The notes beneath the pieces are model-generated. The model ran no database searches, was not told the DNA's origin, and saw only the letters and a program-made list of their open reading frames with translations. A program made the position numbers and the translations under genes. Positions 29,773 to 36,327 of a stretch of 36,327 nucleotides of DNA are shown here, piece by piece. The DNA is from Deltaproteobacteria bacterium (GTDB lineage: Bacteria > Myxococcota_C > UBA6777). Location of the stretch: the NCBI GenBank assembly GCA_002731275.1, contig PCBK01000006.1, positions 1 through 36,327 on the forward strand. Direction: 5' to 3'. Each line of letters starts with the position of its first letter. Position 1 is the stretch's first letter.

Positions 29773-32361
29773 ATGACACAGTCAACACAAGCGTTATCAA
29801 CGCCCACTTTTTTTCGCGTATATATTCCCCTTGCGATGCTTATTGCCTTGTTTTGCTTTCCAAACTGCAGTGGTCCTGAGTGCGCAGAAGATGGAGACTG
29901 TGTGTTTGGACAGCGCTGTAGTTCTGGTGCATGTATCTCCAACAGCTGCACAGGAGACGACGATTGTCTCAGGTCACAAACCTGCCAGGATGGACAATGC
30001 AAAGAGGGCACACAGTCCAAAGACGAATGCACGCAAGATAGTGATTGCAAAGCACCCACGCCAAAGTGTGATGCCAACCAAAAAAAGTGTGTTGGTTGTC
30101 TCAACTCTGATGATTGCAGAAGTGACCAAGACTGTACAAACAACCAATGCAAAGAGAAAGAACAGCCCGAGTGCACAAGCGATGCAGACTGTCGGTCGAA
30201 AGCCAATCCTCGCTGCTCAGGTGATGGCAAGTGTGAGTGGGAATGCACAAGTGACACAGATTGCACAAAGGGTACATGCCAAGAGCACAAATGTGTGGTC
30301 AAGCCAGAATGTACGAAAGACTCTGACTGCCAAGGGACAAAGAGTGTTTGTGAGAACAACAAGTGCGTAAGCAAAGCAGAGTGTTCGACCGACGCAGACT
30401 GCCAGGGCCAGGCCAAACCAATGTGTTCCAGTGCAGGCAAGTGTGAGTGGGAATGTCGTGTCACTTCGGACTGTAAAGGCTCGTCTTGTGTAGACAACAC
30501 ATGCGCCACAGCAAACAAACCATGTGTATCACCCAACGATTGTGCACAGGGGGAGACCTGCTTTTTGGGTGTCTGCGCGAAAGCCTGTAACCCAACACAG
30601 GACACATGCGAAGCAGGTAAGGGGTGTTTTGATGCGAACAGTCCAACCTCAGGCTTTTGTTTGAAGCAATGCAATCCCCAAGACGGACGGACAGCGTGTG
30701 GGGACGCGCTCTTGTGTGTCAAGCGCTTTGACACGAGCACCAAAACATACTGTCTGCCACCTCATGGCCCCCGTCAGCAGGGACAAAGCTGCAACATCCA
30801 AGACCCCAATCAGTTCTGTATGGCATCTCAATACCTAGCCTGCTTCAGTCCACAGATTCCAGGTGGCTCCTTCTCCTGTTTGAAAGGCTGTAATCCAGCA
30901 AAAGGAACCAGCAACAACCCAGACTGCAAAGGGGGTCGATGCACACCTTACCCATTGTCTCACTGGGGAGGAGCTTGCATACCACAATCGACAGAGCCCG
31001 AAGGTTCGCCCTGTCCAGGAGGAAAAGCCTGTCCAACAGGTCAAACCTGCTCGCAAATCAACTTCAGATGCTACAAGTCATGTGCAACAAACGCCGACTG
31101 CGGTGCTGGCAGGTGCATCATTGGTACCTGTGCCTACCAATGTGATCCAGCACAAGGCAGATACACCAACTCCAAGTGTAAGCTTGGACAAGAATGTCGA
31201 GAAGGCCAAAACAACCTACCATCGTACTGTTTGACTCTTTCAAGCCCCTACCGCCAAGGGCCGCGCCAACTTGATGAGTCCTGCTCCACAAGTGAGAAAT
31301 CCCCCAACGAGCACTGTGATGGCAGCAAGAATCTATTTTGTGGGATATCACCAAAGGGTGGGTTGGCCTGCCAACAAGGCTGCGACCCCCGTAAAGGCTT
31401 TGTCAGCAATCCTGACTGTGGTGGTGCAAGCTGTAACATTTATCGCTCGCCCTTTGACGGGATTTGTAGCCCAATCGGGACCAAAAAAGCAGGGGAAACA
31501 TGTGACTTGGGCGCCAACGCCTGTGAAAAAGGTCTCTCGTGTTTGTATGGTGTATGTAGCAAATCCTGTCATCCGGAAAAAACAGCATCGGGTTGTAGCT
31601 CTGATGAGATATGTCAGATTACGGAGTCGGCAACAGGATGTAGCAAAAAATGCGATCCCAAACAGGGCCTCTACCCCAACACAACTTGTGGTGCTGGAAG
31701 TTTCTGCAACCTCGTATGGGACAACCTCACAAGCAGCACCTGCCAACCCCTACCAACTGCACCCAGCGGAACCAAGCAAGAAGGAGATGCATGCAATCCC
31801 AGCACGGACCTCTGTGATGGAAGCAAAGGCTTGGTCTGTAGTAGCCTCGACAGTGTCTGTGTCAAAGCATGTGATCCACAAAAAGGCTCATTGCCCAACG
31901 TAGACTGTCCCACAGACCATACCTGTCGGGTCAACCCAAGTGGTTCGTACAAAGGTGGCTATTGCATCCAGTACAGAACGTATACCCGCAAGAAAGGCGA
32001 AAGTTGCCTGACAGGCACCGACAAGAGCAAGCCAGAGTGGAACAAGTGCGAAGTTGGTTTGGGCTGTAGCACCAACAAGACCTGTGTCGATGGCAAGGCG
32101 GAACACACCCTATGTGGAACGAGCATCAGCACATACTGCTCCAGCGAGTTTTATTGCGTGGGTATCAAATCGGTCAATCGTTTCTACTGTAAAAAGCCAT
32201 GTTGGTTGAACAACCCCACCTGTGGTCCCGGATTGACTTGCCTCCCCTACGCAACGCACCAGGGCGATGGAATTTGTTTCCAAAGCTGCCAGACCAGCAA
32301 CGACTGCACCAAAGAAGGCAAAGAGTGTACAGTGGTTTCTGGGAAGCAAGTTTGTCGCTAG
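29773..32361 (+). CDS. Large Cys-rich secreted lipoprotein
   Basis: The 862-residue protein starts with a hydrophobic signal ending at FPNC|SGPE, a probable lipobox. The mature protein is built from many short Cys-rich units. The first third repeats CTSDADC-like motifs (C-x-x-D-x-D-C), spaced by Lys/Asn/Gln stretches. The rest has longer units with CDP/CNP-type starts, a GLSC or GLTC core and internal C-x(5-8)-C pairs. Such proteins are common in myxobacteria-like genomes and are thought to be disulfide-stabilised surface proteins; no binding partner is known. AGGAGG stands six bases before the ATG. Its TAG stop is shared with the edge of the IS630 element. Confidence 0.88.
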   Translation: MTQSTQALSTPTFFRVYIPLAMLIALFCFPNCSGPECAEDGDCVFGQRCSSGACISNSCTGDDDCLRSQTCQDGQCKEGTQSKDECTQDSDCKAPTPKCDANQKKCVGCLNSDDCRSDQDCTNNQCKEKEQPECTSDADCRSKANPRCSGDGKCEWECTSDTDCTKGTCQEHKCVVKPECTKDSDCQGTKSVCENNKCVSKAECSTDADCQGQAKPMCSSAGKCEWECRVTSDCKGSSCVDNTCATANKPCVSPNDCAQGETCFLGVCAKACNPTQDTCEAGKGCFDANSPTSGFCLKQCNPQDGRTACGDALLCVKRFDTSTKTYCLPPHGPRQQGQSCNIQDPNQFCMASQYLACFSPQIPGGSFSCLKGCNPAKGTSNNPDCKGGRCTPYPLSHWGGACIPQSTEPEGSPCPGGKACPTGQTCSQINFRCYKSCATNADCGAGRCIIGTCAYQCDPAQGRYTNSKCKLGQECREGQNNLPSYCLTLSSPYRQGPRQLDESCSTSEKSPNEHCDGSKNLFCGISPKGGLACQQGCDPRKGFVSNPDCGGASCNIYRSPFDGICSPIGTKKAGETCDLGANACEKGLSCLYGVCSKSCHPEKTASGCSSDEICQITESATGCSKKCDPKQGLYPNTTCGAGSFCNLVWDNLTSSTCQPLPTAPSGTKQEGDACNPSTDLCDGSKGLVCSSLDSVCVKACDPQKGSLPNVDCPTDHTCRVNPSGSYKGGYCIQYRTYTRKKGESCLTGTDKSKPEWNKCEVGLGCSTNKTCVDGKAEHTLCGTSISTYCSSEFYCVGIKSVNRFYCKKPCWLNNPTCGPGLTCLPYATHQGDGICFQSCQTSNDCTKEGKECTVVSGKQVCR

Positions 32362-33560
32362 TGTACCGGAACAGAAATGCCTTGAATAATTAAGGGGATG
32401 TCCCCATCGTAACTCCAAACAAAAACAAAGGAGAACACGATGAGAACAGGACGTCCCCGCAAGCCCATCATTTTAGCGGATGAAGAAAGAAAGTACATGG
32501 AATCTTTGTTGCGAAAAGGCTCAACTCCCCAGAAGATCGCTCGCAGGGTGAAGATTATTTTGATGAGCGCTGATGATATTCCAAACATCGAAATCGGAAA
32601 ACGGCTTGGAATCACCCAACAAACCGTGAGTCACTGGAGAATGAGGTTCTTGAAGTTTCGATTGTCCGCAATCGATGATGCTCCAAGAAGCGGTGCTCCC
32701 AGGACTATTGGGGATGATAAAGTGGCCGAGATCATCAACAAAACACTACACTCCATGCCGAAAGGTCAAACACACTGGAGCACCCGAGAGATGGGGAGTG
32801 AGACGGGAGTCAGCCATTCAACTGTTGGTCGGATTTGGCGGGCCTTCGGGCTCAAACCACATAGGACAGAAACTTTCCAGTTGAGCACAGACCCTCAATT
32901 CGTCGAAAAAGTCCGTGATGTGGTTGGATTGTACATGAACCCTCCAGATGGAGCCCTGGTTCTTTCTGTTGATGAAAAGCCCCAAATTCAGGCTTTGAAG
33001 AGAACACAACCTGTTGTTGGAGTCCAAATTGCCCAAGTGGAGAGAAAGACCTCTGAATACGAAAGGAAGGGAACTACAAATCTGTTTGCAGCGTTAAATG
33101 TGAAAACAGGCCAGGTTCATGGAAAGTGTTTCCAAAGGAAAAGAAGCAGAGAATTTGTGAATTTCCTCAAAGAGCTCGACAGAAACGTTGATGGTAAGGC
33201 AGAATTGCACATTATTCTGGACAACAGCTCGATCCACAAATCACCAGAGACAAAGCAGTGGCTTCTCCGTCACCCCCGGTTCCACCTTCATTTTACACCA
33301 ACACACTCTTCCTGGCTCAACCAGATCGAGCTGTGGTTTTCCTTACTGCAACGGAGACAATTGGACAGAGGAGTATACAGCAGTGTTTCTGCTCTTGAAG
33401 ATGGAATGTCCGAATATATCGAATATACAAACGATCACCCGAAAACATTTGTATGGACCAAAACGGCTGATCAGATCTTGGGAAAAGTCGCTCGTTTTTG
33501 CCACCGAACTCTTGAGTTCTACAACGCTAAATTATGAAAAAGACTAATGTTCCGGTACAC
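32361..33560 (+). mobile_element. IS630-family insertion sequence
   Basis: A single transposase gene is enclosed by perfect inverted repeats GTGTACCGGAACA (32361-32373) and its complement (33548-33560). TA flanks both ends (32359-32360 and 33561-33562), the target duplication of IS630/Tc1-type elements. The element is 1,200 bp long. It has inserted at the TA of the TAG stop codon of the Cys-rich gene, and because its first base is G, a TAG is kept. Confidence 0.93.
32440..33537 (+). CDS. IS630-family transposase (DDE)
   Basis: The 365-residue protein has an N-terminal helix-turn-helix (IGKRLGITQQTVSHWRMRF, about 52-70), a second one (TGVSHSTVGRIWRAFGL) and a DDE catalytic core. The three acids are Asp178 in LSVDEKP, Asp261 in IILDNSSIHK and Glu297 in SSWLNQIELWF. 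The D-35-E spacing is that of the IS630/Tc1/mariner group. The ATG follows GGAGAACACG. Both ends and the gene look intact, so the element may still move. Confidence 0.95.
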   Translation: MRTGRPRKPIILADEERKYMESLLRKGSTPQKIARRVKIILMSADDIPNIEIGKRLGITQQTVSHWRMRFLKFRLSAIDDAPRSGAPRTIGDDKVAEIINKTLHSMPKGQTHWSTREMGSETGVSHSTVGRIWRAFGLKPHRTETFQLSTDPQFVEKVRDVVGLYMNPPDGALVLSVDEKPQIQALKRTQPVVGVQIAQVERKTSEYERKGTTNLFAALNVKTGQVHGKCFQRKRSREFVNFLKELDRNVDGKAELHIILDNSSIHKSPETKQWLLRHPRFHLHFTPTHSSWLNQIELWFSLLQRRQLDRGVYSSVSALEDGMSEYIEYTNDHPKTFVWTKTADQILGKVARFCHRTLEFYNAKL

Positions 33561-33566
33561 TAGTTG

Positions 33567-34019
33567 TTACTCTGGTAGGAGGTGAGCTCGAGGTTCCAAA
33601 GTGAGGTTTCTTGCGGCTTCTGCGAGAATAAGGTGAGCTTCGGAGTCTATTCGTCTGACAGCAGCATTACCTTGAAAGGCCTGCCCCAGGTATCTAGCTG
33701 TGGGTTTGAGAGACAAAGATCGGATAATCGGCTCGATACTTTTTTGCCCTTCCAATCTGAAATATCGACTTTTTTCGAGGTCTCCCCAGATTCGATACGG
33801 GCCATATTCGAAGCTCGGGGGATTGAATGTTTTGGTTTTGACGATCAGTTCTGCAGCTAGAACATAAGTCCCATCAGAACGTCGTGTAAACGCCCAAAGA
33901 CTGTCTCCCAGTTCGAGCTCGTGAAGAGTTGAGTTTCGCTGGTTCAGGTGGTAACTCGCCCCTTCATCAAGGTCGCGGTAGTAGTTGTCGCTACGCCAGT
34001 AGTATATGAGAGGCATCAA
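33567..34019 (-). CDS. Conserved hypothetical protein, possible nuclease-associated PUA/EVE-like domain
   Basis: The 150-residue protein has a compact pattern: LIYYWRSDNYYRDLDEG, then HLNQRNSTLHELELGDSLWAF, then TYVLAAELIV, then FEYGPYRIWGDLEKSRYF. I recall the same arrangement fused to HNH nucleases in other genomes, where it probably recognises a modified base or nucleotide, but here no nuclease domain follows before the stop. The stop lies six bases outside the IS630 element, so the IS did not shorten the gene. Before the insertion this stop and that of the Cys-rich gene were five bases apart. The ATG at 34019 is one of two adjacent Met codons. Function remains open. Confidence 0.65.
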   Translation of the reverse strand: MMPLIYYWRSDNYYRDLDEGASYHLNQRNSTLHELELGDSLWAFTRRSDGTYVLAAELIVKTKTFNPPSFEYGPYRIWGDLEKSRYFRLEGQKSIEPIIRSLSLKPTARYLGQAFQGNAAVRRIDSEAHLILAEAARNLTLEPRAHLLPE

Positions 34020-34349
34020 GCCCTACATTATTGTTTTGCCAGAATCTGAACGAACTTTTCCATCGTGGAGTTCGGGTTTTCAGATGACATGGTCGTGGAA
34101 AAGTTGCAGCTGTTCTGAGCCCAGAAGCTGTCGGGCTTCGGACTGCGGATATGCGATGTCCATTTTCACCTCTTCCGAGCTGGTATGTTTGAGTAGAGGT
34201 TTGTTGTGGAGGTGATGATACCAAAAGAGGCGGAACACCACAACCCAGAACAGACGCCCAACACAGACGATTCACACCAACTTGCTTCCTCCACCAACAT
34301 CTGCCAGAATGGCACCAACAAACACCAAACAGAGAACGGAAAATACTCC

Positions 34350-35408
34350 ATGAGTTTTTGTGAATACCACGAATTTCGAGCTATCGACGCACGCTTGACC
34401 TATGAGCAAAGAGAAGAACTCTCTGCACTTTCCAGTCGAGCGCATGTCACCTCAACTACGGCTTCTTACGAGTATAACTACAGTAGCTTTCCAGGCGATC
34501 CTTATGCCCTTGTAGCCGAATGCTTTGATGCCATGCTGTTCATGGCCAGTCATGGGACACGACAGCTCATCTTCCGGTTCCCACTCGGAACACTCGATCA
34601 AAACATCACGTCTTTGTTCACAATAGAAGATGTTATTGAACTTGACCAAACAGACACACACTTGATTCTTAACCTCTTGATTGATGATGAGGGTCACTAC
34701 AGCTGGATCGAAGGTGAAGGCTGGCTTGATCAACTTGTCGATCTACGTAGAGAATTACTAGAAGGAGACTTCAGATGTCTCTACCTGTTTTGGCTCAAGT
34801 TCGCCGAAATGGAAATACCCTGGCGATATCACCAAGAGAGCGACGAAGATGGAGAAGAAAGGATAGAACCCTTTGTTCCACCAGGATTGCAAACTTTATC
34901 GCCCGCGCAAAACACATTGGTGCAATTTCTCGACATCGACCCTTACCTCATCAAAGCTGCTGCCTTACAAAGCCCCCGCCTCACCAAACCAACAGGGCAG
35001 CAACTCACCAAGTATCTTCCCCAACTCCCCGACGAAGAAAAGCTTGATTTCCTTGAGCGTTTGAGCCGTCAAGAACCTGGACTGGCATTTAAACTGAATG
35101 ATCGGTTACGAAAACTATCAGGACAATCTACCGCTCCCATCCAAGTTCCAGAAAGCAATCGATCTACCAGAGACTTGGAACAAATCGCGGACGAGATCGA
35201 AGAGCAAGAAAAAATCCAAGCGAGCTTGGTGCAAGAGAAAAAACGCCAAACCTATCTGCTCAACCTCTCAAAAAAAGAAAACGAGATATGGGAGGAAATT
35301 GACGAACTGATTCAAACGAAACAATCCAAAAAGTATGACAAAGCGACCTCGTTATTGGTCGATCTATATGATCTTGCCGATGTCGACAACGAATCACAAA
35401 GCCTGTGA
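34350..35408 (+). CDS. Conserved hypothetical protein with C-terminal coiled coil
   Basis: The 352-residue product opens with CEYHEFRAIDARLTYEQ and then LSALSSRAHVTSTTASYEY, a start that I know from a family of bacterial hypothetical proteins often found near SWIM zinc-finger genes; none is visible here. The core is acidic and rich in Trp and Asp (EGEGWLDQL). About residues 255-345 are charged and helical, a likely coiled coil. I chose the ATG at 34350 because the family signature begins there. A GTG at 34206 would add 48 Asn/Gln/Thr-rich residues without conserved pattern. Neither start has a strong ribosome binding site. Confidence 0.65.
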   Translation: MSFCEYHEFRAIDARLTYEQREELSALSSRAHVTSTTASYEYNYSSFPGDPYALVAECFDAMLFMASHGTRQLIFRFPLGTLDQNITSLFTIEDVIELDQTDTHLILNLLIDDEGHYSWIEGEGWLDQLVDLRRELLEGDFRCLYLFWLKFAEMEIPWRYHQESDEDGEERIEPFVPPGLQTLSPAQNTLVQFLDIDPYLIKAAALQSPRLTKPTGQQLTKYLPQLPDEEKLDFLERLSRQEPGLAFKLNDRLRKLSGQSTAPIQVPESNRSTRDLEQIADEIEEQEKIQASLVQEKKRQTYLLNLSKKENEIWEEIDELIQTKQSKKYDKATSLLVDLYDLADVDNESQSL

Positions 35409-35410
35409 TT

Positions 35411-35472
35411 TCAGCAACAACCTTCTGTCTTTGTCTCATTTTCCGTTTCCTTTTTTCCATCCGGCGACCTAA
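35411..35472 (-). repeat. Dispersed repeat family 2, copy 6
   Basis: On the minus strand it reads TAGGTCGCCGGATGGAAAA, further A, GGAAACGG and then AAAATGAGACAAAGACAG, the long form of the family. It starts just after the stop of the coiled-coil protein. Between it and the last gene (35473-35716) I see nothing else. Confidence 0.7.
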
Positions 35473-35716
35473 AAGGAAGTCTCTTCCCTGGACGACGTTG
35501 GTCATTGATTCTGTGAGATGAACGTTTTGAGGGGGCATTGAGGGTTTTGTTGGTGACTTCTTTTCCTAGGCAAATACTTTGATCTGACTTGGGTTTGGTG
35601 TCATTTCTGTCCTCCTATCGTTTTGTCTTGACCCACACATCGCCTCTTGATACCTTTGCTCTCCGTTGTTCTATGGCCTCCACATCAATTGGATATGAGA
35701 CCTGAAGGAGTCGAAG

Positions 35717-36327
35717 GTGGGAGAGAGTGACCACGTTACTTTGTTGGACAAGACATGGATGCACATCATCTTCATCGTCTTGCTCGCGTGTTTGGGGTTG
35801 GGGTATCTGTGGCAAGGAGGGATGCTTCCGTACTCGGTACATTCGGATGTTTTGACTTACCACCTGAGCATGAAGAGCACCCTCTACCAGTCCATCTCCC
35901 AAGGACACATGCCTCCCTTTTGGCGCGCAGACCAACTCTCAGGGATGCCTGTCCTAAACAACCCGCAAGCTCTGTACTTTTTTCCTCTCCATCTTCCTTT
36001 TTGGTTTCTCCCTCCCGAACAAGCAATGGGGCCGGTTTTTTGGTTGTTGTTGCTGTGTTCATCTCTCGGCTGCTATGTCTTGGGAATGGTCCTCAAATTG
36101 CGGACAGGTGCACGATTGGTGATGGCGGCAGCTGGTCTCTTCGCCTTCAAGCTACTGATCGCTGTCTACGCAGGGTGGCTCGTGCCTCTCTCTGCGATTG
36201 TTCTGCTGCCTTGGTTGTGGGCTGCCTTGCTCGCCTTTTTTGAAAAGCCTTCTCTCGTTCGCTCACTCGCGCTTGCCTTTGTCGGGATGTGGTGTCTCCA
36301 CGTTGGTTACATCCAGCTGATCTTCTA
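35717..36327 (+). CDS. YfhO-like/GT-C-type multi-pass membrane protein (3' end outside window)
   Basis: An open frame runs from a GTG at 35717 to the window edge, with AAGGAG six bases before the GTG. The 203 visible residues hold a short N-terminal tail, a helix starting at MHIIFIVLLACLGLGY, and a periplasmic loop with FWRADQLSGMP and NNPQALYFFPLHLPFWFL. At least four more hydrophobic stretches follow. The G-x-P-x-x-x-NPQ-x-x-x-FP pattern in the first loop fits YfhO and related GT-C glycosyltransferases, which use lipid-linked sugars at the membrane. Cut by the window end, so family and length are provisional. Confidence 0.7.
   Translation, partial: MGESDHVTLLDKTWMHIIFIVLLACLGLGYLWQGGMLPYSVHSDVLTYHLSMKSTLYQSISQGHMPPFWRADQLSGMPVLNNPQALYFFPLHLPFWFLPPEQAMGPVFWLLLLCSSLGCYVLGMVLKLRTGARLVMAAAGLFAFKLLIAVYAGWLVPLSAIVLLPWLWAALLAFFEKPSLVRSLALAFVGMWCLHVGYIQLIF

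Noticed and set aside
29769-30743. 324-codon open frame antisense to the Cys-rich lipoprotein
   Set aside because: Long antisense frames are expected opposite Cys-rich genes (TGT/TGC codons give few stops). The translation is His/Ser/Gln-rich with no signal or family.
34083-34163. 27-codon minus-strand ORF with a fair ribosome binding site, upstream of the gene at 34019
   Set aside because: Too short to support. It could be a leader peptide, but nothing else in the sequence indicates this.

Overview
The window looks like chromosomal DNA of a Gram-negative bacterium. The clues are several lipoprotein signal peptides, an Lnt-like N-acyltransferase, a periplasmic tetra-haem cytochrome c and a TonB-type domain. 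The style of the secreted proteins (long Cys-rich lipoproteins with C-x-x-D-x-D-C motifs, and a Glu/Pro/Thr-rich spacer before a seven-bladed SBBP-like propeller) and a large MalT-type regulator suggest a Myxococcota-like lineage. That placement is an inference from gene style, not proof.

Layout. Positions 1-215 hold the end of an unknown gene. About 411-2409 is a complete-looking IS605-type element with divergent tnpA and tnpB and a hairpin at each end. Positions 2450-10700 hold a tRNA-Leu(GAG) with its own promoter and terminator, a DoxX-like membrane protein overlapping a small conserved gene, a tandem retropepsin-like lipoprotein, an N-acyl-D-amino-acid deacylase-type amidohydrolase, a tetra-haem cytochrome and a polytopic protein with a TonB-like C-terminus. 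About 10.7-11.6 kb is a gene-poor, G+T-skewed stretch with degenerate 21-bp repeats. Positions 12464-17082 (minus strand) carry a Zorya-like anti-phage operon: a small unknown gene, zorA, zorB and an EH_signature zorC. No zorD helicase/nuclease or zorE is visible on either side. Positions 17488-25308 hold a propeller lipoprotein, an orphan 581-aa protein, a small membrane protein, an Lnt-like enzyme, a small lipoprotein and a DUF4386 protein. A second, identical tRNA-Leu(GAG) follows at 26149, then a 941-aa MalT/LuxR-type regulator and an 862-aa Cys-rich lipoprotein. An IS630 element has inserted exactly at the stop codon of that lipoprotein. Two conserved hypothetical genes and the start of a YfhO-like membrane protein close the window.

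Two dispersed repeat families fill most gene-free gaps. Family 1 is an ordered string of up to six hairpins, about 150-370 bp. It is present at five loci plus one fragment, and several stems change on both sides between copies, so base pairing is kept while sequence diverges. Family 2 is a 30-60 bp motif in six places, one pair forming an inverted-repeat, MITE-like unit. The best candidates for undescribed biology are the Zorya-like operon without its effector and the covarying multi-hairpin repeat.
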